Origin: Sphaerisporangium fuscum
Lineage (GTDB): Bacteria; Actinomycetota; Actinomycetes; Streptosporangiales; Streptosporangiaceae
Assembly: GCF_018531465.1 (NCBI RefSeq)
Contig: NZ_JAHDTF010000004.1
Span: forward strand, 1-64,000
Direction: 5' to 3'
DNA length: 64,000 nucleotides
Part shown: piece by piece, positions 1 to 8,539 of the stretch
Numbering within the stretch: the first letter of the stretch is position 1
How the letters are laid out: each line of letters starts with the position of its first letter
Notes under the pieces: generated by a model
The model's input: the letters and a program-made list of their open reading frames with translations, nothing else
Databases searched by the model: none
What the model was told of the DNA's origin: nothing
Position numbers and translations under genes: made by a program

Positions 1-116
1 CGGCGGTTATAGCGGAAGGGAAACACCCGGTTACATTCCGAACCCGGAAGTTAAGCTTTCCAGCGCCGATGGTACTGCACCGGGGACGGTGTGGGAGAGT
101 AGGACGCCGCCGGACA
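1..116 (+). rRNA. rrf: 5S ribosomal RNA (5' end clipped by a few bases)
   Basis: The universally conserved 5S core CCGAACCCGGAAG lies at about 38-50 and the 3' loop GAGAGTAGGACGCCGCC at about 95-111. The first bases CGGCGG pair with GCCGCCG at the 3' end, so only about 3-4 bases of the helix-I strand are outside the window. It is the last gene of an rrn operon whose 16S and 23S genes lie to the left. Confidence 0.95.
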
Positions 117-130
117 AATTTTTCATATGG

Positions 131-161
131 TAAGGGCCACCCGCCAAGCGGGTGGCCCTTA
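131..161 (+). terminator. rrn operon terminator hairpin
   Basis: A perfect 14-bp stem (TAAGGGCCACCCGC with its complement) around a 3-nt loop lies 15 bases after the 5S RNA. Confidence 0.85.
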
Positions 162-764
162 CCGCTGTGTGGGGGTATCCGCAGGGAGAGGCATCCGCAG
201 CGGCGGGTGCTGATGCGGGTTCGTGCGAGGGCCGAGGGTCGTCCATGCTGTGGGCGGCCCTTTTCTGTTTCTGCCGGCAAACGCGCGATCTCGGCATGCA
301 TGGCCAGATCGACAGACCGTACACCATCGATCCGAGCTGCATTCCGCTGCTGTCGGCAGGGCTTCGGGTGGCCCCTGCCGGTTTCTGCTTTCTACGGCCA
401 GGCCGACAGACCCCCCACCGACCGTCTGCGGCGGGGGACTCTGCTGCTGTTGGCGGGAGCCTCGGGGTCCCGTACGAAATGAGCCGCTACAACTGGCCGG
501 GGGTTACCTCGTCCGGGTTTCCTCCTCCCGAACCGCTGGCCGAGACCGTTCACCGGCCCGCCCCCTACCTTCACCGGCTCGCCTTTCCTGCTTTCACCGA
601 GGCGTTTCACTCGTCGCTGGCTCTGATGCCTTCTCATCGGCGCCGCAGCGGTGGGATACCGTACGGCGAAGTCGGCGCCGTCCTACGGTGGGAGGGCTGG
701 TCGGCCCACGCGATGGAGTCGCTGGTGATCGCCTCGTCCGTGCATGGCCTGTCCGTCCGGGAAG
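162..764. other. Non-coding stretch after the rrn operon
   Basis: Open frames here have no ribosome binding site, recognisable family or consistent codon bias. No gene, repeat or RNA is seen. Confidence 0.5.
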
Positions 765-1023
765 CGGCTCCGTCGTCGTCGTTGACGATGTTGCCGTCGA
801 CGGTCAGATCACCGTCGACGATGTAGCCCGTCGCCCCATCCGGCGTGTCGTCACTCCAGGGGGAGCGGTCGTGGTCGTTGAGCGAGAATTCCCCGTTGAT
901 CGCGGCGCTACCGGGGCACAGGATGTACTCCTCCTCGTACAGGTTCCGGTAGGTCTCCTGGGGAAGGCCGCGCCGCTCGAACAGGTCCACCGCCGCGGGC
1001 CAGGACAGATAGCTGCTTCGCAT
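765..1023 (-). pseudogene. 5' fragment of a polymer-forming / bactofilin-like repeat protein gene
   Basis: The translation from the ATG at 1023 reads MRSSYLSWPAAVDLFERRG and later GYIVDGDLTVDGNIVNDD, resembling the N-terminus of actinobacterial proteins in which a short N-terminal helix region is followed by beta-helix GDLTVDGNI rungs. After about residue 86 (near 765) the reading becomes Arg/Pro/Ser-rich and loses all similarity, so the rest of the beta-helix is missing. It is probably a truncated gene beside the rrn locus. The 1024-1362 interval to the next gene holds nothing else recognisable. Confidence 0.4.
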
Positions 1024-1362
1024 GGTGCCGACCCTAGTGGCGTCCACCGATGAGCGCCCGAGTCGACCGCCACGCACAGAGGGGGGCCCATTCCGGTAGC
1101 CCTCCAGGGGATCCGAATCCGTTCGTCGTCGGAGGATGGCTCCTGGTCTCCTGGCGTGAGCGGTGTTCACGCGCTGGTCATGGCCGAGAGAATGGCTTCT
1201 GGCCGGTGCGAGAACGATCGAAATAATCTCGGACGCGACCGTTTCCGCATCGTATTCAAGCGCTTGCTTGGAACGCCTGTCAGCTCTCACCTACCGCGCT
1301 ACGCTTCACGATATCGGGTGGCCGCTCTCCGTTCGCTACGGCTGGTAGGCGCTAAGGGTGTG

Positions 1363-3135
1363 ATGTCGGTGACGGGTAGGCATCGTAATCCGGATCCCCT
1401 TGGTTTCGACCCGTGGAAAGACGATCCGGTTGCGCGGGAGGACATTTCCGTGGCGTCCCGCCACATCATGACGAAGGCGGGGCGTCGGCGGCGCACGATC
1501 ACGGCCGTCGCGCTGGGGGCGGTGCTGCTGTCGGGGCTCACCGGTGGGGGCTATGCCCTCATGTCGCGGTCGAGCTGTACCGAACGCGTGCCCCTCCGGA
1601 TCGTGGCGGCTCCCGAGATCGCGCCGGTCCTGCAGCGGTTGGCCCGGGATCCCGTCTCCGACGCCGGCTGCGTTCAGATGAGCGTGACCGCCAGGAATTC
1701 CGCCGAAGCCGCCGATCGCCTCGGTGCGCGGAAGGACGACACGGACGTGTGGGTGCCCGAGGCATCGGTGTGGGTCGACTTCGCGCGTATGCAGGGAGCG
1801 GATCGGAATCGGTTCACCTCTGGTGTCTCGATCGCCCGTTCACCCGTCATCATGGCGGTCACCCGGCGAACGGCCACCAAACTCGCGACGCATCCCGGTG
1901 AGCCGTCCTGGACGTTGCTGCTTCCCACGTCGGGGACCCGGAAGAGGCTGCCCAGGGCGTTCACGACATTGCCTGTTCCGAGCAGGTTCGCATCGGGGCT
2001 CGCGGCGCTCAATGTGCTCAATGCCGTGGTGGCGGACCGGCCGGACATGCTCAAGATCGTGCAGGGCGTGACGCTCAACCTGAAAAGAGCCATCGTGCCG
2101 TCCGAGAACGCCCTCTTCGGTCTCGTCGACGATCCGCCCGCCGGAACGGACCCGGTGATCGTGGCGAGTGAGCAGGCCGTCTGGCGGCACAACGCCTCCC
2201 GGTCCGATCGTCCCGCCGTCGGCCTCTACCCCAAGGAGGGGGCGATCGCGCTCGACTACCCGTACGTGTCCCTGACGAAGGACCCCGCCAAGGTCAGGAC
2301 CGCCGAAGCGTTCCGCCGGCTGATCGCGTCCACGACCGGGCGGACGCTTCTGCGGGCGGCGGGCTTCCGCGACCCGCGAGGAGAGGCCGGACCGGGCATG
2401 GACGCGAGCCGGGGGCTGCGTGCGGCGCCTCCGCGGGACATTCCCGCCCCGGACACCGCTACGACGCTTCGCGCGCTGCTGTCGGTGAGGCTGCTCCTCG
2501 CCGACACCCGTGCCCTGCTCCTTCTGGACATCAGCGGGTCCATGGCCGAGCCGGTGCCCGGCATGCACGCCACCCGTATGCAGGCCACCGCCCGCCTGGC
2601 GGAGGCGGGTGTCCGGTCCCTGCCCAAGGGGAGCGACGTGGGTTTGTGGGTGTTCTCCACGAACCTCGACGGCGACAAGGATTACCGGGAGGTCGTCCCC
2701 GTGGGCCCCATGAAGCAGCGGGTCCCGCGGGTCCTCCAGGAACTGCGCAAGCTGCCCGGGCGTACACGAGGGGACACCGGCCTGTACGACTCGGTGCTCG
2801 CGGCCTTCCGGTCCGCGTCGAGGCACCAGGTCAGGAACATGATCAGCTCGGTCATCGTGTTCACCGACGGCAGGAACGACGACGCTCACGGCATCTCGCT
2901 CGATCACCTCCTCGCCACGCTGCGCGAGGAGTTCACCCCGGAGCGACCCGTGACGATCACGTTGATCGGGTACGGCCAGGGCATCGACGCGGGGGAGCTG
3001 CGGCGGATCGCCGAGGTGACGAACGGCGCCGCGATGGTGGCGAGTACGTTCGCCCAGGCGCGGCAGATATTCCTCCAGGTCATCGCCAACCGGGTCTGCG
3101 TCGACAGGGGCAGGTGCGAGTCCCGGAAGCGCTGA
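1363..3135 (+). CDS. Secreted/anchored substrate-binding and von Willebrand factor A domain protein
   Basis: About 590 residues. The ATG at 1363 gives an N-terminus of the family type (MSVTGRHRNPDPLGFDPW); the frame stays open to 1156 without similarity. A basic stretch (GRRRRTITAV) followed by about 20 hydrophobic residues near 45-65 is a signal anchor. The middle resembles a periplasmic-type solute-binding fold (LRIVAAPEIAPVLQRLA onward). The C-terminal VWA domain carries the MIDAS motif LLLLDISGSM (DxSxS) and a later TDGRND segment. VWA domains bind proteins through a divalent metal. The ligand is unknown. A hairpin separates it from the convergent pst operon. Confidence 0.8.
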   Translation: MSVTGRHRNPDPLGFDPWKDDPVAREDISVASRHIMTKAGRRRRTITAVALGAVLLSGLTGGGYALMSRSSCTERVPLRIVAAPEIAPVLQRLARDPVSDAGCVQMSVTARNSAEAADRLGARKDDTDVWVPEASVWVDFARMQGADRNRFTSGVSIARSPVIMAVTRRTATKLATHPGEPSWTLLLPTSGTRKRLPRAFTTLPVPSRFASGLAALNVLNAVVADRPDMLKIVQGVTLNLKRAIVPSENALFGLVDDPPAGTDPVIVASEQAVWRHNASRSDRPAVGLYPKEGAIALDYPYVSLTKDPAKVRTAEAFRRLIASTTGRTLLRAAGFRDPRGEAGPGMDASRGLRAAPPRDIPAPDTATTLRALLSVRLLLADTRALLLLDISGSMAEPVPGMHATRMQATARLAEAGVRSLPKGSDVGLWVFSTNLDGDKDYREVVPVGPMKQRVPRVLQELRKLPGRTRGDTGLYDSVLAAFRSASRHQVRNMISSVIVFTDGRNDDAHGISLDHLLATLREEFTPERPVTITLIGYGQGIDAGELRRIAEVTNGAAMVASTFAQARQIFLQVIANRVCVDRGRCESRKR

Positions 3136-3152
3136 AGGCCCAGGACGGCCAG

Positions 3153-3186
3153 GAGCGCTCACCGGGGCGGACGCGGGTGAGCGCTC
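3153..3186. terminator. Bidirectional terminator between the VWA gene and the pst operon
   Basis: An 11-bp inverted repeat GAGCGCTCACC / GGTGAGCGCTC with a 12-nt loop lies between two convergent genes. Confidence 0.75.
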
Positions 3187-3192
3187 ACCGGG

Positions 3193-3912
3193 CTAGGCGC
3201 TCGGGGTCACCAGGCGGTAGCCGACGCCGCGAACGGTCTGGATCAGCTGGTCGTCCACGTCTCCCAGGCGGGCGCGCAGGCGCTTGACGTGCACCGCGAT
3301 GGTGTTGGTGGACATGGAGTCGGCGGCGTGCCAGACATGGCGCATGATCTGCTCGCGCGTCACCGTGCGGTCGGCGTGGCGCATCAGGTAGTGCAGCAAC
3401 TCGAACTCGCGCAGAGGCAGGTGGACGGGCGCCCCCGCGACCCGCACCTGGTAGGCGCCGACGTCGAGCTCGACGTCGCCCACGGCGAGCACGCCGCGTG
3501 CCCCCGGCTCGCCGGGGAACGCCGCCTGGACGAGGGGGAGGAGCTCGGGCACGCGGTACGGCCGCGCCACGCAGGCCGTGGCCCCCGCGGCGAGCGCCTG
3601 GACCGCCTGCTCGGCATGTCCTTCACCCACTCCGAGCAGCACGGGTACGGCCCGCGCCAACCGTACGGCGCGGACGAACTCCACGGGCCCGATGACGGGA
3701 AGCGTGGCGCTGACGAGCACCACGTCGGGCCGTAGGGCGCCGGCCTGGAGGAGGGCCTGCGCCCCGTCGAGCACTCCGGCGACCAGGACGCCCTCGCGTT
3801 CCAGCGCCCCGGACAGTTCCCGCACCATGTCGGCGTCGGGATCGGCAACCAGCAGCATGGGCGCCGGCCGAGTGTCCCCGTCCACTTCAGATGCGGCCTG
3901 CGGCTGGGTCAC
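3193..3912 (-). CDS. OmpR/PhoB-family regulator with degenerate receiver, last gene of the pst operon
   Basis: 239 residues from a GTG start preceded by AAGGAGATGGT. An N-terminal receiver-like domain (about 18-130) is joined to a C-terminal winged helix (about 140-237) containing REFELLHYLMRHADRTVTRE and the C-terminal VRGVGYRL hallmark. In the receiver the expected phospho-acceptor Asp is Ser (PDVVLVSATLP instead of the usual VLLDxxLP), and the conserved Lys before the late Pro is Arg (VARPYRVPEL). It lies 20 bp after pstB on the same strand, so it is probably co-transcribed with the phosphate transporter. The usual PhoB/PhoP mechanism by Asp phosphorylation is not available; it may act constitutively or through protein contacts. 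Confidence 0.85.
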   Translation of the reverse strand: MTQPQAASEVDGDTRPAPMLLVADPDADMVRELSGALEREGVLVAGVLDGAQALLQAGALRPDVVLVSATLPVIGPVEFVRAVRLARAVPVLLGVGEGHAEQAVQALAAGATACVARPYRVPELLPLVQAAFPGEPGARGVLAVGDVELDVGAYQVRVAGAPVHLPLREFELLHYLMRHADRTVTREQIMRHVWHAADSMSTNTIAVHVKRLRARLGDVDDQLIQTVRGVGYRLVTPSA

Positions 3913-3932
3913 ACCATCTCCTTAGATGTGGA

Positions 3933-4709
3933 TCATCCGAAGCGTCCGGTGATGTAGTCCTCGGTCGCCTTCTGGGTGGGATTGGTGAAGATCTTTGAGG
4001 TGTCGTCCATCTCGATGAGCTTGCCCGGCTGGCCCTGCCCCGCGAGGTTGAAGAACGCCGTGCGGTCGCTGACGCGTGCCGCCTGCTGCATGTTGTGCGT
4101 CACGATGACGATCGTGTACTCGTCCTTCAGCTTGCCGATCAGGTCCTCGATGGCGAGGGTGGAGATCGGGTCGAGGGCCGAGCAGGGTTCGTCCATCAGC
4201 AGGACGGCCGGGCTGACCGCGATCGCCCGGGCGATGCACAGGCGCTGCTGCTGGCCGCCGGACAGGCCCGCGCCCGGCTTGTTGAGCCGGTCCTTGACCT
4301 CGTTCCAGAGGTTGGCGCCCTTCAGCGAGTGCTCCACGATGCCGTCGATCTCCGAACGCGAGACGCCGCCGTTCAGGCGCAGGCCCGCGGCGACGTTCTC
4401 GAAGATGGACATCGTGGGGAACGGGTTCGGCCGCTGGAACACCATGCCGACCGTGCGCCGCACGGAGACCGGGTCGACGTCGGCGCCGTAGAGGTCCTGG
4501 TCCTCCAGGAGGATCTTGCCCTCGACGCGCCCGCCCGGGATGACCTCGTGCATCCGGTTGAGGGTGCGCAGGAACGTGGACTTGCCGCATCCGGAGGGGC
4601 CGATGAAGGCGGTGACCGAGCGCGGCTCGATCGTCATGGTGATGCCTTCGATCGCCTTGTGCGATCCGTAGTACGCGTCGAGGTCGGAGACCTCGATCTG
4701 CTTGGCCAT
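3933..4709 (-). CDS. pstB: Phosphate ABC transporter ATP-binding protein PstB
   Basis: 258 residues, normal length for PstB. It couples ATP hydrolysis to phosphate uptake on the inner face of the membrane with PstC and PstA. Walker A is GPSGCGKST (about residue 37), the Q-loop region reads [11 protein letters not shown], the ABC signature LSGGQQQRL, Walker [14 protein letters not shown] and the switch His is in VTHNMQQA. The RPNPFP and [14 protein letters not shown] segments are typical of PstB. It follows pstA by 12 bp. Confidence 0.97.
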   Translation of the reverse strand: MAKQIEVSDLDAYYGSHKAIEGITMTIEPRSVTAFIGPSGCGKSTFLRTLNRMHEVIPGGRVEGKILLEDQDLYGADVDPVSVRRTVGMVFQRPNPFPTMSIFENVAAGLRLNGGVSRSEIDGIVEHSLKGANLWNEVKDRLNKPGAGLSGGQQQRLCIARAIAVSPAVLLMDEPCSALDPISTLAIEDLIGKLKDEYTIVIVTHNMQQAARVSDRTAFFNLAGQGQPGKLIEMDDTSKIFTNPTQKATEDYITGRFG

Positions 4710-4721
4710 TGTCGATACCCC

Positions 4722-5609
4722 TTATCGGCCCTTGGCGGGAGAGCGCCACCATCCGATGAGGCGCGCCACCAGGTTGAGCAGCATGACGATCAGGATGAGG
4801 GTGAGCGCTCCCGCCCACGCCCGGTCGACCGCGGTGATGTTCGGCCGGGTCATCTGGTCGAAGACGTACAACGGGAGACCCATCTGCGGCCCGTGGAACG
4901 GGTCCGGGTTGATGGAGTCGGTGATGAACACCGTGAGCAGCAGCGGCGCGGTCTCGCCCGCGACGCGGGCGATGGCGAGCATGACACCGGTGATGATGCC
5001 GGTGAAGGCCGTCGGCAGGACGATTCGTACGATCGTCTTCCACTTGGGGACGCCCAGGGCGTACGACGCCTCGCGCAGGTCGTTGGGGACCAGGCGCAGC
5101 ATCTCCTCGGAGGAGCGGACGACGGTCGGCATCATCAGGATCGACAGGGCGAGCGAGCCGGCGAACCCGGAGTAGCCCACGCCGAGGATCAGCACCCAGA
5201 ACGCCAGGATGAACAGACCGGCGACCACCGAGGGGATGCCGGTCATGACGTCCACGAAGAAGCTGATGCTGCGGGCCAGCCGCCGCCCCTGGCCGTACTC
5301 CACCAGGTAGATGGCGGTGAGCAGGCCGACCGGCACCGAGATCAGGGTGGCGAGGCCGACCTGTTCCAGCGTGCCGAGGACGGCGTGGTACGCACCACCT
5401 CCGGCGTCGCGGGCGCCGATGTTGCGCATCGAGTGGGTGAGGAACTCCATGTCGAAACGGGCGAAGCCGTTCTTCAGCACGAGCCACAGGACCGAGACGA
5501 GCGGGACGACGGCGATGGCGAAGGCCAGCCACACCAGACCCTGGACGATACGGTTCTTCACCCGCCGGCCGGTGGACAGCGGGGTGAGGATGGGGGGTGA
5601 CATGGTCAT
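4722..5609 (-). CDS. pstA: Phosphate ABC transporter permease PstA
   Basis: 295 residues with six predicted membrane segments and the binding-protein-dependent permease EAA loop (EASYALGVPKWKTIVRIVLP). The start chosen is the ATG at 5609 (MTMSPPILTP), which overlaps the pstC stop as ATGA, the expected translational coupling. The open frame continues upstream inside pstC but is only a shadow there. PstA pairs with PstC to form the high-affinity phosphate channel. Confidence 0.95.
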   Translation of the reverse strand: MTMSPPILTPLSTGRRVKNRIVQGLVWLAFAIAVVPLVSVLWLVLKNGFARFDMEFLTHSMRNIGARDAGGGAYHAVLGTLEQVGLATLISVPVGLLTAIYLVEYGQGRRLARSISFFVDVMTGIPSVVAGLFILAFWVLILGVGYSGFAGSLALSILMMPTVVRSSEEMLRLVPNDLREASYALGVPKWKTIVRIVLPTAFTGIITGVMLAIARVAGETAPLLLTVFITDSINPDPFHGPQMGLPLYVFDQMTRPNITAVDRAWAGALTLILIVMLLNLVARLIGWWRSPAKGR

Positions 5610-6586
5610 GCGGCGCCCCTCGAGTACTCCTTGCGGCGGGCGATGATCAGCCGGGCGGCCATGTTGACGACCAGGGTGATCACGAACAGCACGAGGCCGG
5701 ACGCGATGAGCGCGCCCTGGCCGATGGGGGTGGCCTCGCCGAAGCCGTTGGCGATGTTCGCGGCGATGCTGTTGCCGTTGTTCGACAGCACCTTGATGGT
5801 GATCTCGAACGTCGCCGGGAAGATGAGGGCGACCGCGATGGTCTCGCCCATCGCCCGTCCGAGGCCCAGCATGGCCGCGCTGATGACACCGGGACGTCCG
5901 AACGGCAGCACCGACATCCGGATCATCTCCCACTGCGTGGCGCCGAGGGCCAGCGACGCCTCCTCGAGCGACTTCGGCGCCTGGAGGAACACTTCGCGCG
6001 AGATCGCCGCGATGATCGGCAGAATCATGATCGCCAGCACGATCGAGGCGGTGAGGATGGACTTGCCGTAGACGGCGTCCCCGGCGAACAGCGGGATCCA
6101 GCCGAAGTAGGTGTTGAGGAAGGTGGCCGGGCCCTGCATCAGCGGGATGAGGAAGATCACGCCCCACAGGCCGTACACGACGCTGGGGACGGCCGCCAGC
6201 AGGTCGATGACGTAGCCGAGCACTCCCGCCAGGCGGCGCGGCGCGTAGTGGGAGATGAACAGGGCCACCCCGATCGCCACCGGCAGCGCCATGATCAGCG
6301 CCAGGAACGAGCTCAGTACCGTGCCGAAGGCCAGGGCCGCGATACCGAAGACCGGCTTGGTCGCGTTCGGCGTCCAGTACCTCTCGGTGAGGAAGTGCGA
6401 GGTGTTGGCCTGGAGCGCGGGGATGGCCTTCACGATCAGGAAGACCGCGATGGCCGCCATGATCACGAGCAGCAGGACGCCGGCGCCGGTCGCGGCGAAG
6501 CGGAAGGGACCCTCACCGCGGGTGCGCCGGAAGGCGGGCCGGCCAGCGGCCGGCCCGCCTTCGCGTGTACGAACTGACGTGGCCAT
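5606..6586 (-). CDS. pstC: Phosphate ABC transporter permease PstC
   Basis: 326 residues. A charged cytoplasmic N-terminus (about 30 residues, Arg/Gly rich) is followed by six hydrophobic segments and the EAA loop EEASLALGATQWEMIRMSVLP. The family block RRLAGVLGYVIDLLAAVPSVVYG is evident in part (IDLLAAVPSVVYGLWG). It starts 5 bp after the pstS stop and overlaps pstA by 4 bp, so the genes are tightly coupled. Confidence 0.96.
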   Translation of the reverse strand: MATSVRTREGGPAAGRPAFRRTRGEGPFRFAATGAGVLLLVIMAAIAVFLIVKAIPALQANTSHFLTERYWTPNATKPVFGIAALAFGTVLSSFLALIMALPVAIGVALFISHYAPRRLAGVLGYVIDLLAAVPSVVYGLWGVIFLIPLMQGPATFLNTYFGWIPLFAGDAVYGKSILTASIVLAIMILPIIAAISREVFLQAPKSLEEASLALGATQWEMIRMSVLPFGRPGVISAAMLGLGRAMGETIAVALIFPATFEITIKVLSNNGNSIAANIANGFGEATPIGQGALIASGLVLFVITLVVNMAARLIIARRKEYSRGAA

Positions 6587-6591
6587 TCGTG

Positions 6592-7707
6592 TTAGGAGAT
6601 CGCCTCGACGGCGGTGCGCACCTTGGCGACCAGGCTCGCCGGCAGCGGCGCGTAGCCGAGGCCGGAGAGAGCGGACTGCCCCTCGTCGCTGGAGGTGTAG
6701 GTGAGGAAGGCCTTGACGAGCTTGGAGTCCTCGGCGGACAGGCCCTTCTCACAGGTGATCTCGTAGGTCACCAGGACGATCGGGTAGGCCCCAGCCGCCT
6801 TGGTGGCGTAGTCGATCGAGAGCTTCAGGTCGTTGCCGGTGCCCTTGATCTCGGCGGCCTCGACGGTCTTGGCGGCGCTCTCGGGGGTCAGCTCGACGAA
6901 CTCGCCGGAGCCGTTGGCGACCTTGGCCTTGGTCAGGCCGGAGTTCTCGGCGAAGGAGAGCTCCACGTAGCTGATCGTGCCCTCGCCGCCCTTGACCGTC
7001 TGGGCGATGCCGTCGGAGCCCTTGGCGCCGGTGCCCTTGGCTTCGGCGGGCCAGGCCTTGGCCGGCTCGTACGGCCAGCCTGCGGTGGCCTTGAGGAACT
7101 TGGTGAAGTTGTCGCTGGTGCCGGACTCGTCCGAGCGGTGCACCGCCTGGATCGGGGTGGACGGCAGCTTGGCGTTCGGGTTGTCCTTCTTGATGGCGGG
7201 GTCGTCCCACTTGGTGATCTTGCTGTTGAAGATGTCACCAATGGTCTGCGGCGACAGCTGCAGGCCGTCCACACCCGGCAGGTTGTAGACGACGGCCACC
7301 GGACCGATCACCATGGGCAGGTTGATCGCCTTGCCGGTCTTGCACCGGGCGTCGGCCTGCGCGGGCTCACCCTTGTCGTCCTTGAGCGCGGAGTCCGAGC
7401 CCGCGAAAGCGATGGTGCCCTGGATGAACGACTGGACACCCGCACCGGAACCGCTGGGCTGGTAGTTGACGCTCACGCCCGGGTTCGCGCCCTGGAAGCC
7501 CTTCTTCCACTGGTCGATCGCGTTGGCCTGGGCGGAGGAGCCCGCCGCGTTGATCGTGCCGCTGAGCCCGCTGCCACCGCTCGTGCTCGACCCGCCGGCG
7601 TTCGCCGACGAGGTGCCGGAGCCGGTGTTGTTGTTATCGGTGCCGCACGCAGCCAGCGAAAGCACGCCGGCGATGGCGGCTACGGCGAGCCGGCCTGCAT
7701 ATTTCAC
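6592..7707 (-). CDS. pstS: Phosphate-binding lipoprotein PstS
   Basis: About 371 residues from the GTG at 7707, chosen because it is preceded by GGGAGGACGAGAACC and gives a classical lipoprotein signal (VKYAGRLAVAAIAGVLSLAAC), with the lipobox Cys near residue 22. A Gly/Ser/Asn linker follows, then the PstS fold with GSSAQANAIDQW, FAGSDSALKD and RSDESGTSDNFTKFL phosphate-contacting segments. It captures extracellular phosphate for PstCAB. It is the first gene of pstSCAB-regulator and lies under the PHO box at 7757-7800. Confidence 0.96.
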   Translation of the reverse strand: MKYAGRLAVAAIAGVLSLAACGTDNNNTGSGTSSANAGGSSTSGGSGLSGTINAAGSSAQANAIDQWKKGFQGANPGVSVNYQPSGSGAGVQSFIQGTIAFAGSDSALKDDKGEPAQADARCKTGKAINLPMVIGPVAVVYNLPGVDGLQLSPQTIGDIFNSKITKWDDPAIKKDNPNAKLPSTPIQAVHRSDESGTSDNFTKFLKATAGWPYEPAKAWPAEAKGTGAKGSDGIAQTVKGGEGTISYVELSFAENSGLTKAKVANGSGEFVELTPESAAKTVEAAEIKGTGNDLKLSIDYATKAAGAYPIVLVTYEITCEKGLSAEDSKLVKAFLTYTSSDEGQSALSGLGYAPLPASLVAKVRTAVEAIS

Positions 7708-7756
7708 GGTTCTCGTCCTCCCACGTGGTTCTCTCAACGGGCAGGACGGTACGGAG

Positions 7757-7800
7757 TAAAGGTGACGCAATCCCCCGTTAAAGGTGAACGAGGAATGAAC
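7757..7800 (-). promoter_or_regulatory. PHO box (PhoP operator) upstream of pstS
   Basis: On the minus strand four consecutive 11-bp units can be read: GTTCATTCCTC (7800-7790), GTTCACCTTTA (7789-7779), a poor third unit, and CGTCACCTTTA (7767-7757). Direct repeats of GTTCACC-N4 are the actinobacterial PhoP target. The block ends about 50 bp before the pstS start, so phosphate-starvation induction is expected. Confidence 0.8.
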
Positions 7801-7857
7801 GGGCCTGGTCACTATCGTTGTGAACGGTCCAGGGCGCTATGCGCAATCATTGCACCC

Positions 7858-8337
7858 ATGACGCGTGTGTGCCTGGTATGCATGGGAAACATCTGCAGGT
7901 CCCCGATGGCCGAGGTGGTGGTCCGCAGGGTGCTGGAGGACCACGGCCTCGGTGACGAGGTCGTCGTCGACAGCGCCGGCACGGGCGGCTGGCACGCCGG
8001 CATGCCCATGGACGAGCGCGCCCTGCGCACACTGTCGGACGAGGGGTACGACGGCTCACTCCACCGCGCCAGGCAGTTCGACGAGGCGTGGTTCGCCGAG
8101 CGTGACCTGGTGCTGGCCATGGACCTCGACAACCTCAGGGCACTGCGCCGGATCGCCCCGCCGGGGGCCGACGTGCGGCTGTTCCGTTCGTTCGACCCCG
8201 CCGCGCCGGAGGAGGCGGAGGTGCCCGACCCCTACTACGGCGGCATCGACGGGTTCCGTGAGGTGCTGCGTATGGTCGAGGCGGCGGCCGAAGGGCTCGC
8301 CAAGCACCTCGCTGAACGGAACCGCCCCGTCAGGTGA
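7858..8337 (+). CDS. Low-molecular-weight protein-tyrosine phosphatase
   Basis: 159 residues, the usual family size. The P-loop CMGNICRS has the catalytic Cys8 and Arg14 (CX5R), right at the N-terminus (MTRVCLVCMGNICRSPMAE). The general acid lies in VPDPYYGG near residue 124. It dephosphorylates phosphotyrosine proteins or phospho-arginine/kinase partners; PtpA of mycobacteria is the closest functional analogue by architecture. It is divergent from pstS; start ATG 7858 fits the family N-terminus. Confidence 0.93.
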   Translation: MTRVCLVCMGNICRSPMAEVVVRRVLEDHGLGDEVVVDSAGTGGWHAGMPMDERALRTLSDEGYDGSLHRARQFDEAWFAERDLVLAMDLDNLRALRRIAPPGADVRLFRSFDPAAPEEAEVPDPYYGGIDGFREVLRMVEAAAEGLAKHLAERNRPVR

Positions 8338-8445
8338 ACACCGCCTTGCGGCCGGCCCCGAACGCGACTGTGCCCTCACGGCCAGTCACAGGCGGCTCCC
8401 ACGCGGCGTAGCGTCGAGGGAGTCGAACGGGCGAGGAGGGTCGGC

Positions 8446-8520
8446 GTGCTTCCAGGATGCGGTAACTGCAGTTGCTACCTCGACGACCGTGTGATCTCAC
8501 GGCCGCCGGAGGAGCGGTAG
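8446..8520 (+). CDS. Possible 24-residue Cys-rich micro-ORF
   Basis: A GTG at 8446 follows a strong Shine-Dalgarno GAGGAGGG with 7-nt spacing and opens a short frame with LPGCGNCSCYLDDR near its N-terminus, ending in TAG. Three Cys in five alternate positions (CGNCSC) suggest metal or thiol chemistry. It lies after the phosphatase and convergent with hisN. No family is recognised; it could be chance. Confidence 0.3.
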   Translation: MLPGCGNCSCYLDDRVISRPPEER

Positions 8521-8539
8521 CCGGACTCGCGGGAGGTGC

